Positions 16,092-26,100 of a stretch of DNA of 43,274 bases are shown here, piece by piece. Numbering within the stretch: position 1 is the first letter of the stretch; every line of letters starts with the position of its first letter. Under the pieces are notes generated by a model. It ran no database searches, was not told the DNA's origin, and saw only the letters and a list, made by a program, of their open reading frames with translations. The position numbers and the translations under genes are program-made. Origin of the DNA: an uncultured bacterium (GTDB taxonomy: Bacteria; Bacteroidota; Bacteroidia; Bacteroidales; Muribaculaceae); NCBI GenBank assembly GCA_905214715.1, contig CAJMMT010000021.1:1-43274 (forward strand). The letters run 5' to 3'.

Positions 16092-17387
16092 TCAGATAAG
16101 TCCGTTGCGTTCGTAGATGTGGTCTACGTTTTTGAAATAATAATCAAGTGTGAAGCAGGCGTCGAGCTCTTCGGGAGTGAGAGCCCCCATAACGGTCTCG
16201 TTTTGGCGCAGCAGTTCCTGATAGGGAGTGCCTGTGGCCATGGCCTGCATGGCTATGGGTTGAACGGTATCGTATGCTTTCTCACGCACGAACCCTTTGC
16301 CTATCAGAGCGTTCATCACACGCTGGGCGAAGATTACGCCGTTGGTGAGATAGATGTTCTGCTTCATGCGGTCTTCGAAGATAACGAGATTCTCCAGAAT
16401 GCCTTTCATGCGGTTCAGCATGTAGTCGAGCAGAATCGTCGCGTCGGGCATAATTATTCGCTCCGTAGCCGAGTGCGATATGTCGCGTTCATGCCAAAGC
16501 GCCACATTTTCGTATGCCGTGGCCATATATCCGCGTAGCACGCGGGCACAGCCGCATATATTCTCGCTTGAGATGGGATTGCGTTTGTGGGGCATCGCCG
16601 AAGATCCCTTCTGTCCTTTGCCGAAAGCTTCTTCCACTTCATGTACCTCGGTACGCTGCAGGTTACGCACCTCGAAGGCCATCTGCTCGAGAGTGGCCCC
16701 GATAAGTGCTATCGCGCTCATATAGAATGCGTGGCGGTCTCTCTGCACGACCTGGGTAGAGATATTGGCTGAATCTATGCCGAGCTTGTCGCATACATAA
16801 TCCTGTACGAATGGAGGGATGTTGGCGAAGTTGCCCACAGCCCCGCTTATCTTGCCTACTTCCACGCCACGGGCGGCGAAATCGAAACGATCTATGTTGC
16901 GACGCATTTCCTCGGCCCAGAGCACCCACTTCAGACCGAAGCTGGTGATGTCGGCATGTATGCCGTGGGTACGTCCTATGCAGGGTATGTTCTTGAAGCG
17001 GACAGCCTGCTTGCGAAGCATCGCGAGGAACTCGTCAAGATCTTTGCGTATTATCTCGTTCGCCTGCTTGAAAAGGTAGCCGTTGGCCGTATCCACCACG
17101 TCGGTCGAGGTAAGGCCGTAGTGTACCCATTTGCGCTCTTCGCCAAGGGTTTCCGAAACGGCACGTGTGAAGGCCACGATGTCATGGCGTGTCTGCAACT
17201 CTATCTCTTTTATGCGGTCTATGTCGAAACCTGCTTTGGCGTTCAGTTTCTCGATATCTTCGGCAGGTATCACGCCGAGCTCGCGCCATGCTTCGGCCGC
17301 AAGCAGCTCGACTTTGAGATAAGCGTTGAATTTATTCTCTTCGGTCCAGACGTTTCTCATCACGTCTCTTCCGTATCTCTCTATCAT
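16092..17387 (-). CDS. purB: Adenylosuccinate lyase
   Basis: 431 aa. It acts twice in purine synthesis, cleaving SAICAR to AICAR and adenylosuccinate to AMP, each time releasing fumarate. The superfamily signature GSSAMPHKRNP is intact, and THGIHAD (the region of the catalytic His) is visible near residue 140. The upstream 187-nt gap, the widest within the purine run, is filled by a 10-bp repeat array. purB could therefore have its own transcription start, although no exact TAnnTTTG box was found there. Confidence 0.96.
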   Translation of the reverse strand: MIERYGRDVMRNVWTEENKFNAYLKVELLAAEAWRELGVIPAEDIEKLNAKAGFDIDRIKEIELQTRHDIVAFTRAVSETLGEERKWVHYGLTSTDVVDTANGYLFKQANEIIRKDLDEFLAMLRKQAVRFKNIPCIGRTHGIHADITSFGLKWVLWAEEMRRNIDRFDFAARGVEVGKISGAVGNFANIPPFVQDYVCDKLGIDSANISTQVVQRDRHAFYMSAIALIGATLEQMAFEVRNLQRTEVHEVEEAFGKGQKGSSAMPHKRNPISSENICGCARVLRGYMATAYENVALWHERDISHSATERIIMPDATILLDYMLNRMKGILENLVIFEDRMKQNIYLTNGVIFAQRVMNALIGKGFVREKAYDTVQPIAMQAMATGTPYQELLRQNETVMGALTPEELDACFTLDYYFKNVDHIYERNGLI

Positions 17388-17430
17388 GGTCTATTTTTTT
17401 TCTTATGGAAATGAGTGTCCCCTTCCCCGT

Positions 17431-17534
17431 AATTGTCAAGATTAATCAGGATCAATCAAGATTAATCAGAAATAATCAAGATTAATCGGGAATTGCCGGG
17501 ATTAACCGGGATTAATCGGGATAATCCCGATTAA
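17431..17534 (-). repeat. Array A: degenerate 10-bp tandem repeat GATTAATCCY
   Basis: Read on the minus strand, about nine to ten consecutive units of almost exactly 10 bp follow GATTAATC(CC/TT/CT), including GATTAATCCC, GGTTAATCCC, GGCAATTCCC and GATTAATCTT. The folD-proximal end is a near-perfect palindrome, TTAATCGGGAT (17512-17522) with ATCCCGATTAA (17524-17534). The array ends 43 nt before the purB start codon. The same unit recurs at 29620-29737. Confidence 0.85.
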
Positions 17535-17574
17535 AAAACAAGACTTACAATTCAAAACTTACAACTAACAACTT

Positions 17575-18429
17575 CTACTTACCAACGTTGTTAAGGAAAC
17601 ACTCCAGGGTGTTCTCCATGAGGCAGGCGCGTGTCATAGGCCCGCATCCGCCGGGAACGGGAGTGATGGCTGATGCCTTTTTCGAAACCTCGGCATAGTC
17701 GCAGTCGCCGCATAGCTTGCCGGTCTCGGGGTCGCGGTTCACGCCTACGTCGATAATTACCGTGCCGTCGGAAACCATGTCGGCGGTAACGAATTTCGGG
17801 CGACCTATGGCTACCACCAGTATGTCGGCCTTGCGTGTTATCTCTCCTAAGTTTCGGGTGCGGCTGTGGCATATGGTTACGGTGGCATTGCGGTCCATAA
17901 GAAGTTTGGACACAGGCAGACCGACGATATTACTGCGGCCTATCACCACGGCGTTTTTCCCTTCGATAGAGATGCCGGCGGTATCAAGCATCTTGATGAC
18001 ACCCTTGGGAGTGCAGGGAAGCAGACATTTCTGTTTCTGCCACAAGGCAGCTACGTTGCTGGGATGGAAGCCGTCAACATCCTTCTTCGGGTCGATGGCG
18101 GCGATTACGGCCGCCTCGTCGATATGCTTGGGCAACGGCAACTGTACCAATATACCATCAACCTCAGGATCGGCGTTAAGCTCGGCTATAAGGTCGAGCA
18201 GTTCCTTTTCCGTTATGGTGTCGGGCTTCTTTATGGTGCTGTTTCGGAATCCTACTTCGGCGCAGTCGCGTCCTTTGCCGGTAACATACGAAACGCTGGC
18301 GGGATCTTCGCCCACGAGTATCACCACAAGGTGAGGCACGCGTCCATATTTCTCTTCAACTCTCTTTACCTCTGCCGCTACCTCATCTTTGGTCTGGCGC
18401 GCCAAGGCTTTACCGTCTAAGATTGTCAT
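17575..18429 (-). CDS. folD: Bifunctional methylene-THF dehydrogenase / methenyl-THF cyclohydrolase
   Basis: 284 aa, typical length. It interconverts 5,10-methylene-THF and 10-formyl-THF. The catalytic Tyr/Lys pair is Y48 and K52 in the SYVTGKGRDCAEVGF segment. The DGILVQLPLP motif and the NADP-binding GRSNIVGLPV motif are intact. It lies inside the purine run, 37 nt after purD; its product is the formyl donor for both PurN and PurH encoded here, so the context fits the chemistry. Confidence 0.96.
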   Translation of the reverse strand: MTILDGKALARQTKDEVAAEVKRVEEKYGRVPHLVVILVGEDPASVSYVTGKGRDCAEVGFRNSTIKKPDTITEKELLDLIAELNADPEVDGILVQLPLPKHIDEAAVIAAIDPKKDVDGFHPSNVAALWQKQKCLLPCTPKGVIKMLDTAGISIEGKNAVVIGRSNIVGLPVSKLLMDRNATVTICHSRTRNLGEITRKADILVVAIGRPKFVTADMVSDGTVIIDVGVNRDPETGKLCGDCDYAEVSKKASAITPVPGGCGPMTRACLMENTLECFLNNVGK

Positions 18430-18466
18430 AATATAGATTGTGTTTATATTCGTTTCTCTTATCTCA

Positions 18467-19747
18467 TCATATCGCCTGATGGCCGATGTCGGTACGCGAG
18501 AAAAGATTCTCGCACTCTATCTGTTCCACATCGCGCAGGGCGTTGGCGCTGGCTTCAGCGAGAGTCGCGCCTTTGCCTGTAACCATCAGCACGCGACCTC
18601 CGGCCGTTATGGTCTTGTCTCCCTTCCGCGCCGTACCCATGTGGTATACGGCTCCACGGCAGTTATCAAGACCTCTTATCTCGAATCCCTTCACGTAGCT
18701 TCCGGGATAACCTTCCGAGGCCAGCACGATTCCCAGACAGGCGTCGTCGCTCCAGCGGGTGGCGCATTCCTTGCCGTTTACGGCGGATTCCAGAAGAGTG
18801 TAGAAGTCCGATTCCAGACGCGGGAGCACTACCTCGGTTTCCGGGTCACCGAATCGGGCGTTGAATTCTATCACTTTCGGTCCTTCGTCAGTAAGTATGA
18901 GACCGCCGTAAAGAATACCGGTGAATGGTATACCCTCGCTTACCATGGCCTCAGCCACAGGTTTCATTATTTTGTCGAGTGCCGTCTTGCGTACTTCGTC
19001 GGTTATGAAAGGTACCGGCGAATAGGCTCCCATGCCACCGGTGTTCGGACCCATATCGCCGTCGAAGGCACGTTTGTGGTCCTGCGCTATCGCCAGGGGA
19101 TATATCCTGCGGCCTGAAACGGCACACATGAAAGAGAATTCGGGACCTGAAAGGAACTCTTCTATAATTACCTTTCCTTCGCCGAAACTTGCCTCTTTGA
19201 GCATGTCGCGCAGGGCGGTCTCGGCTTCATCGATATTCGCGGCCACTACAACACCCTTTCCGGCAGCAAGCCCGTCATACTTTATCACCGTGGGGAAGCT
19301 GCCGTTGGAAACATAGGCGAATGCTTCGTCGTAGTCCGTAAAGGTGCGGTACGAACCTGTAGGTATGTTGTATTTGGCCATCAGTTTCTTGGCGAACTCC
19401 TTGGAGCTTTCTATCCGTGCCGCGTTGCGTGTGGGGCCGAATATGTTCAGTCCGCGCAACAGGAAACGGTCGGCGATGCCTACGGCGAGAGCGGCTTCAG
19501 GCCCCACTACCGTCAGGTCTATGTTATTGCCTTCGGCAAAATCAGCCAGGGATTCTACGTCGGTTACCTCGATATCGACACATTCGGCCTGACGCGCAAT
19601 TCCGGCATTGCCGGGAGCGCAATATATCTTCGACACGCGCGGCGAGCGGGCAAGCGCGTCGACTATGGCATGCTCGCGGCCTCCGGAGCCGACTACGAGT
19701 ACGCTTTTCCCCTCTTCTGTTATAAAATCTTCTGCCATTGATGACAT
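18467..19747 (-). CDS. purD: Phosphoribosylamine-glycine ligase (GAR synthetase)
   Basis: 426 aa from the chosen ATG at 19747 (MSSMAEDF); ATG at 19738 is also possible. The open frame extends to 19849 but would overlap purH and adds non-family sequence. It ligates glycine to phosphoribosylamine using ATP. The N-terminal VLVVGSGGREHA motif, the ATP-grasp domain and the signature DMGPNTGGMGAYSP are clear. It starts 32 nt after the purH stop. Confidence 0.95.
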   Translation of the reverse strand: MSSMAEDFITEEGKSVLVVGSGGREHAIVDALARSPRVSKIYCAPGNAGIARQAECVDIEVTDVESLADFAEGNNIDLTVVGPEAALAVGIADRFLLRGLNIFGPTRNAARIESSKEFAKKLMAKYNIPTGSYRTFTDYDEAFAYVSNGSFPTVIKYDGLAAGKGVVVAANIDEAETALRDMLKEASFGEGKVIIEEFLSGPEFSFMCAVSGRRIYPLAIAQDHKRAFDGDMGPNTGGMGAYSPVPFITDEVRKTALDKIMKPVAEAMVSEGIPFTGILYGGLILTDEGPKVIEFNARFGDPETEVVLPRLESDFYTLLESAVNGKECATRWSDDACLGIVLASEGYPGSYVKGFEIRGLDNCRGAVYHMGTARKGDKTITAGGRVLMVTGKGATLAEASANALRDVEQIECENLFSRTDIGHQAI

Positions 19748-19779
19748 TAAGTTATCTTCTTGAATCTGTGTTCGTTGAA

Positions 19780-21318
19780 TCAGTGTTTGAAATGACGCAT
19801 ACCGGTGAAGAGCATGGCGATACTCTTTTCGTTTGCTTTCGCTATGCATTCGGCGTCGCGGATGCTTCCTCCGGGCTGCACTATGGCGGTTACTCCGTAA
19901 CTCGATGCAAGTTCCACGGTATCATCGAAGGGAAGGAATCCGTCGGATGCCAATACCAGTCCTTCGGTAAGACCTTTCTCGCGTGCCTCTTCGAGAGCTA
20001 TGCGGGCGGAACCCACGCGGTTCATCTGTCCGGCTCCAACACCGGCTGTGGCACCATCTTTCACAACCACTATCGCGTTGGACTTCACATGCTTCACAAT
20101 CTTCCAGCCGAAATCACAATCGAGCAATTCGCTTTCAGAAGGGTGGCGTTCGGTTACGCACATTCCGGCAGTAACTTCGGCGGTGCGTATGTCGGAGTCC
20201 TGCACGAGCAGTCCGCCGGTAACGCCTACGTACTGAGGCATATCTTTCAACTCGCGATTCATGTTTACCTCAAGTAGCCTGAGATTCTTCTTGGAAGCCA
20301 GAATCTCAAGGGCCTCAGGTTCGAACGATGGAGCCATGAGAATCTCAAGGAAGATGGGTTTCAATGCCCTGGCCACCTCGGCGGTGAGCGGACGGTTGGT
20401 GGCTACGATGCCGCCGTAGATGCTTACGGTATCGGCTTCGTATGCTTTTTTCCAAGCCTCGGCCTGGTCGGCCCCCACCGCGGCTCCGCAGGGGTTCATA
20501 TGCTTGAGTCCCACGCAGAATGGAGCCTCGAATTCGCGCACGATCTGCAATGCTGCGTTGGCATCCTGAATATTGTTGTACGAGAGTTCCTTACCCCCTA
20601 ACTGCCGGGCGAATGCCACAGAGAAGGGAACTTCTTCGGCTCCTCGGTAGAAAGAGGCTTTCTGGTGAGGATTCTCTCCGTAACGCAGACTCTGTACAAG
20701 GTCGAACGTCAGGAAGAGCTTTTCGTCAAGCCCGGCGGCCTTGCGCATGTAGGTGGCTATATGCGAGTCGTATTCAGCCGTATGGGTATATGCCTTGGCC
20801 GAAAGTTGTATGCGGGTCTCGGGAGTTGTGTTGCCGTTGGCTTTGATTTCAGACAGCACACGGTCGTAATCCGAGGGATCGCACACTACCGTAACATCGC
20901 GGAAATTTTTAGCCGCGCTGCGCAACATCGAGGGCCCCCCTATGTCTATGTTCTCAACAGCTTCTTCAAGGGTTACACCCTCTTTGGCTATGGTTGCCTC
21001 GAAAGGATAGAGGTTGACGCATACCATCTCTATGGTCTCTATGCCGTTTTCCTCAAGCTGGGCCATGTGGTCGGCCTTGTCGCGACGTCCCAAAAGACCG
21101 CCGTGAACTTTGGGATGCAGTGTTTTCACACGTCCCTCGCAAATCTCCGGGAATCCCGTTATATCGCTTATATTTATTACTTCCAGTCCGGCTTCGCGCA
21201 GACGTGTCATGGTGCCTCCGGTGGCGATTATTTCCCAGCCGAGCTCTACCAGCCCTTTGGCAAATTCGATAATTCCTCTTTTGTCGCTTACGCTTATGAG
21301 GGCTCTGTTTTTCTTCAT
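19780..21318 (-). CDS. purH: Bifunctional AICAR transformylase / IMP cyclohydrolase
   Basis: 512 aa, full length. It performs the last two steps to IMP, formylating AICAR with 10-formyl-THF and then closing the ring. The N-terminal MGS-like cyclohydrolase domain begins ALISVSDKRGI and includes the ATGGTMTRLREAG block. The C-terminal transformylase domain carries KHMNPCG, which includes the catalytic Lys-His pair, and ends GMRHFKH. It sits between purN and purD on the same strand. Confidence 0.97.
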   Translation of the reverse strand: MKKNRALISVSDKRGIIEFAKGLVELGWEIIATGGTMTRLREAGLEVINISDITGFPEICEGRVKTLHPKVHGGLLGRRDKADHMAQLEENGIETIEMVCVNLYPFEATIAKEGVTLEEAVENIDIGGPSMLRSAAKNFRDVTVVCDPSDYDRVLSEIKANGNTTPETRIQLSAKAYTHTAEYDSHIATYMRKAAGLDEKLFLTFDLVQSLRYGENPHQKASFYRGAEEVPFSVAFARQLGGKELSYNNIQDANAALQIVREFEAPFCVGLKHMNPCGAAVGADQAEAWKKAYEADTVSIYGGIVATNRPLTAEVARALKPIFLEILMAPSFEPEALEILASKKNLRLLEVNMNRELKDMPQYVGVTGGLLVQDSDIRTAEVTAGMCVTERHPSESELLDCDFGWKIVKHVKSNAIVVVKDGATAGVGAGQMNRVGSARIALEEAREKGLTEGLVLASDGFLPFDDTVELASSYGVTAIVQPGGSIRDAECIAKANEKSIAMLFTGMRHFKH

Positions 21319-21369
21319 TATGGAATCCTTTTTTTCAATCTTTTTACCTTGTCTACGATAAGAGAATGT

Positions 21370-22008
21370 TTAATAGTGGTTCAGCAGTTTGATCACTGTC
21401 TGAATATACAGATTGTGTTCGGCGCGATGAATCATTTCTTCAAGCTGATCCATGTCGTTGCCTTCATATACTACCGGAGTCTGCGCTATTATGCGTCCTC
21501 CGTCGAGGGTCTCGTCGACATAATGGATGGTTACGCCGTAGACCTTAACTCCATATTTGAATGCGTCACGTATAGCATGCGCCCCTTTGAACGCCGGCAG
21601 CAGCGAGGGGTGTATGTTCACTATGCGTCCGCCATAATAATTCAGCAGCACCGGGCCGCATATGCGCATATAACCGGCAAGACATATAAGGCTTATCTGG
21701 TGTATGCGCAGACGGTTCACTATGGCTTCTTCGTAAGCAGCTTTGGTTTTATATTCCTTGGGGTCTATGACTATAACGTCGACGTGAGGGTATTTTTTTG
21801 CCCGCTGAATAACGTAGGCATCCGGATTGTCGCATACCAGAGCCACTACATTGGCGTCTATGTCTCCGGTATAGCATGCGTGGGCCAGGGCCTCGAAATT
21901 GCTGCCGTTGCCACTGGCGAAAATGGCTATCTTTTTGATAGTGCTGTATGCCATGTGGGGCAGCGATGCATTCTGTACGTCAGGATAGTTGGTATATGGA
22001 TAGTTCAT
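21370..22008 (-). CDS. purN: Phosphoribosylglycinamide formyltransferase (GAR transformylase)
   Basis: 212 aa from 22008. An internal ATG at 21954 (MAYSTIKKIAIF) would give the more usual 194 aa. The upstream start leaves a 16-nt gap from purM and has an AT-richer leader, so it is listed, but the choice is open. It transfers the formyl group from 10-formyl-THF to GAR. The motifs ASGNGSNFEAL, the catalytic NIHPSLLPAF segment and GVTIHYVDETLDGG are intact. PurN is the folate-dependent enzyme; no formate-dependent PurT is seen here. Confidence 0.93.
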   Translation of the reverse strand: MNYPYTNYPDVQNASLPHMAYSTIKKIAIFASGNGSNFEALAHACYTGDIDANVVALVCDNPDAYVIQRAKKYPHVDVIVIDPKEYKTKAAYEEAIVNRLRIHQISLICLAGYMRICGPVLLNYYGGRIVNIHPSLLPAFKGAHAIRDAFKYGVKVYGVTIHYVDETLDGGRIIAQTPVVYEGNDMDQLEEMIHRAEHNLYIQTVIKLLNHY

Positions 22009-22024
22009 GGCTGTAAAGTGTCTT

Positions 22025-23050
22025 TTATTTGATTGTTACACCTTGGCCGGCTACCACCCGTCCTATTACGGCAGGATTCTCGCCCGAAGTGCGTAGAGAC
22101 TCCAGCGCTTTTCCTTTATCTTCGGGAGATATGGCGATCACCATGCCTATGCCCATGTTGAATATGTTGAACATTTCGCGATGAGGTATCTTTCCGTATT
22201 TCTCAAGCAGACCGAAAACGGGCAGTATTGTCCAGGAACCCTCTTCGATTTCTATTCCCTGTCCATCTTTGAGTATGCGGGGTATGTTTTCATCGAATCC
22301 TCCGCCTGTTATGTGGGCCACGCCGTGTACGTCCACCTCTTTCAACAGCGTCAGAACCGGCTTTACATATATGCGTGTAGGAGTAAGCAGCATCTCCCCG
22401 AGTGTGCTGTTTCCTGTCTCCGGAAGAGTGGCGTTGAGGTTCAGGTCGTTGTCGGCCACGACCTTGCGTACAAGGCTGAAGCCATTGGAATGTACACCTG
22501 ATGAGGGAAGTCCTATCAGTATATCGCCTTCCGCTACCTTCGAGCCATCGATAAGACGTGCTTTTTCGACAGCGCCTACTGTGAATCCGGCTATGTCGTA
22601 TTCACCCTCGCCATACATGCCGGGCATCTCGGCGGTCTCGCCACCTATCAGTGCGCATCCTGCCTGACGGCATCCTTCGGCGACTCCAGAGACGATACTT
22701 TCCACTACCGCGGGATGATTCTTACCCACAGCTACATAATCGAGGAAAAACAGAGGCTCGGCCCCCTGGGCGAGTACATCGTTGACGCACATCGCCACAG
22801 CGTCTATGCCTATCGTGTCGTGGCGGTCAAGTGCGAATGCGAGTTTCAGTTTGGTTCCTACCCCGTCGGTGCCGCTTACCAGCACCGGATGTTCCATGCC
22901 TAAAGAGTCAAGGTCAAACATGCCTCCGAAGGCTCCGATATTGCCCATAACCCCTTGGCGCGCCGTAGAGGCCACATGCTTTTTTATACGGGATACCACC
23001 TCGTAGCCCGCTTCCAGGTTCACACCTGATGCTTCATAACTTTTAGCCAT
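22025..23050 (-). CDS. purM: Phosphoribosylformylglycinamidine cyclo-ligase (AIR synthetase)
   Basis: 341 aa. It closes FGAM to AIR using ATP. Conserved blocks include FGGMFDLDSL, SGTDGVGTKLKLA, the signature GGETAEMPGMY, and THITGGG-like GVAHITGGGFDENIPR. Length and motifs are complete. A hairpin-rich 66-nt gap separates it from purL upstream, and purN follows by 16 nt. Confidence 0.97.
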   Translation of the reverse strand: MAKSYEASGVNLEAGYEVVSRIKKHVASTARQGVMGNIGAFGGMFDLDSLGMEHPVLVSGTDGVGTKLKLAFALDRHDTIGIDAVAMCVNDVLAQGAEPLFFLDYVAVGKNHPAVVESIVSGVAEGCRQAGCALIGGETAEMPGMYGEGEYDIAGFTVGAVEKARLIDGSKVAEGDILIGLPSSGVHSNGFSLVRKVVADNDLNLNATLPETGNSTLGEMLLTPTRIYVKPVLTLLKEVDVHGVAHITGGGFDENIPRILKDGQGIEIEEGSWTILPVFGLLEKYGKIPHREMFNIFNMGIGMVIAISPEDKGKALESLRTSGENPAVIGRVVAGQGVTIK

Positions 23051-23070
23051 AAAAGCTTATCTTGTTTCTG

Positions 23071-23111
23071 TCGGATGCCGGAAGGGCAACGGGACCCTCC
23101 CGGCAGTCCGG
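23071..23111 (-). promoter_or_regulatory. GC-rich stem-loop between purL and purM
   Basis: TGCCGG (23076-23081) pairs with CCGGCA (23100-23105), extended by AGGG/CCCT inside and CGGA/TCCG outside. No T-run follows on the minus strand. It may be a processing or partial-termination site that tunes downstream expression. Confidence 0.45.
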
Positions 23112-23116
23112 ATTTG

Positions 23117-26100
23117 TTATTTCTGTTTAAAATAGTTGACGGCGTTACGGAAAAGATTCTGGTCTTTCTCTCCGTATATGTTCTTCATCAGACCGGCACC
23201 CCAGCGTTCGGAGTGGGCCATTTTGCCCAGTACGAGGCCGTCAGGCGAAACTATTCCCTCTATGCCCTCGGTAGATCCGTTGGGATTGTAGGGCGAGGTC
23301 ATGGTCGGGTTTCCTGCCGGGTCCACATACTGGAAAGCTACCTGCCCGTTGGCGAAAAGCTGTTCGGTAACTTCCGGAGAGGCGGTGAATTTTCCTTCGC
23401 CGTGGGATGCCGCTACGGTATGGAGCTCGCCAAGTGTGAAGCCGCTCATCCAGGGTGAGTGGAGAGTGCCCACACGGGTGGTTACCATTTGCGATATATG
23501 ACGGTTTATGTCGTTGCGGAACAGGGTGGGAGATGCCACGGTAACGTTGCCTACATTGCCGGATGGCAGCAGCCCCGACTTCACAAGGGCCTGGAAACCG
23601 TTGCATATGCCAAGTATCAGACCGCGGCGTTCCAGCAGACGGTTTATGGCCGCCGCTATCTTGGAGTTCTGCAATACGGAGGCTATGAATTTGCCTGATC
23701 CGTCCGGTTCGTCACCGGCCGAGAAACCGCCGCTTACAGCCAGTATGTCGGCGCGGTCGATGGCCGCAGCCATCTCTTCGACCGAGTTTTCTATATCTTC
23801 CGGCGTCTGATTGCGGAATACCCCGAACTCCGTGCGCGCTCCTTCGCGACGGAAGGCTTTGGCCATGTCGTAGTCGCAGTTGGTGCCGGGGAACACCGGC
23901 AGGAATACGAGCGGAGTATCTGTCGGACGTTCCGGCCCTTCGGTTACGCTGATAGCGCAGTCCGCTACCTGTGCGTTGCCTTCCACTCCTGAGCGGAAAG
24001 GATATATCTTTGCGAAAGGCTCTTTGTTGGCCTCTTCGAGAGAGGCGAGGGCCATGGTCTCGCCGTTAACCTTAAGTTCAGCGGAAGCAATGGTTTCTCC
24101 TATTTTGCGAGTGTGGGGCAACGTCAGTTCTTCCGATGAGGTGAACAATATGTCGCCATATCCGAGCCGGAATAGCTCTTCTTCAGGCAGAGATACTTCC
24201 GCACCTATGCGGTTGCCGAATGCCATTTTGGCCAAAGCCTCGGCCACACCGCCGAAGGCGGGTGCGTAAGCTGACGTTATCTTTTTGTCGGCTATAGCTC
24301 TGCGATAAGCGTCGTAGCTTTCTGCTATAGCGGCCGTGTCGGGCATAAGGTCGGAAAGAGGTGTGAAGTGCATCAGGTATATGTTCTCGCCGCCTTGCTT
24401 GAAGTCGGTGCTTATCACCTCTGAGACCTTCACCGGGGCTATGCCGAATGAAATCAAAGTGGGAGGCACGTTCAGATTGGCGAAAGTACCCGACATGGAG
24501 TCCTTGCCGCCGATAGAGGGTAGTCCTAACTCTACCTGCATACGGAGCGCGCCGAGCAAAGCCGACAACGGTTTGCCCCAGGCTTCGGGTGAGGTAGTTT
24601 TCTCGAAATACTCCTGATAAGAGAAACGCATCTTACGGAAATCGCCGCCGGCGGCAACGACTTTGGCCACCGATTCTATAACCGCGTATGCCGCTCCGTG
24701 GTAAGGAGAGAAGGTGGTTAGCTCGGGATTGTAACCGAACGCCATCATCGAGGCCGTATCGGTATTGTGATTACCTACAGGCAGTTTCTGCACCGAAACC
24801 TGAACTTCGGATCCCTGGGTCTTGCCTCCGAATGGCATCAGTACCGTGGAGGCTCCTATCGAAGAATCGAACATTTCGGCCAGACCGCGCTGTGAGGTTA
24901 CGTTTGGCTGACCCAAGAGCGCGTGGAACTTTTCTTCAAGAGTGTCTCCTTCCGGTGTGCGTCCGAACGGGTCTGTGTCGGGTACCGCCTCTATTTTTGC
25001 CGTGGCGTAATGGGGTGCGCCTGCCGAGTCAATGAACTCGCGGCTGATATCCGCCACGGTTTCTCCGTTATAGAACATCCGCATGCGCTCGCGGTCTGTA
25101 ACGTCGGCCACATGCACCACCTCAAGGTTTTCCTCGCGGCAGTATCTCATGAACTCTTCCTTGTCTTTCGCCTCTACCACTACCGACATTCTCTCCTGCG
25201 ATTCGGAGATAGCGAGTTCGGTAGCGTTAAGACCTGAGTATTTGGTCAGTACGCGGTCAAGATAGATATCGAGGCCCGGAGCAAGTTCTCCGATAGCCAC
25301 ACTCACGCCTCCCGCTCCGAAGTCGTTTGATTTCTTGATGAGTCGTGTAACTTCGGGGCGACGGAACAGACGCTCTATCTTACGCTCTTCAGGAGCGTTG
25401 CCTTTCTGTACTTCTGACCCGCATTCCTCAAGCGACGATGTGGTGTGTTCTTTCGAACTGCCGGTAGCTCCCCCGATACCGTCGCGTCCCGTGCGACCGC
25501 CGAACATCAGGATCACGTCGCCTGGAGCTGGCGATTCGCGGCGAACGTCATCGGCTTTCACAGCCCCCACGACGGCTCCGACCTCCATGCGTTTGGCTAC
25601 ATATCCTGGGTGATATATCTCGCGCACGTGGGTAGTGGCGAGTCCTATCTGATTGCCGTATGATGAATATCCGGCGGCGGCACGTGTCGATATCACGCGT
25701 TGCGGAAGTTTGCCTGTGAGGGTCTCGGATACGGGTGTGTGAATGTCGCCGGCTCCGGTTACGCGCATTGCCTGATATACATAAGCGCGTCCAGACAGCG
25801 GGTCGCGGATAGCACCGCCAAGACAGGTGGAGGCCCCGCCGAAAGGTTCTATCTCGGTTGGGTGATTATGGGTCTCGTTTTTGAATTGCAGCAGCCAGCG
25901 TTCGGTAGCTCCGTCGACATCGACATCTATATATATCGAGCAGGCGTTGTTTTCTTCCGATTGCTCCATATTGTCGAGTACGCCGGTTTTCTTGAGATAT
26001 CGGGCGCCTATCGTGGCCAGATCCATCAGACACAACGATTTGTTGTCGCGTCCTAAGTCATGGCGTATCTCTCTCCACTGTTCAAGCGATTTGCGTATCG

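Noticed and set aside
17431..17534. CRISPR array
   Set aside because: Units are contiguous 10-bp repeats without spacers, and no cas genes are present.
19748..19849. N-terminal extension of purD to 19849
   Set aside because: It would overlap the purH coding end by 70 nt and adds non-family sequence.
20665..22032. Plus-strand 455-aa open frame across purH and purN
   Set aside because: It spans two intact genes and their gap in antisense, has odd His/Tyr-rich composition, and lacks a start context.
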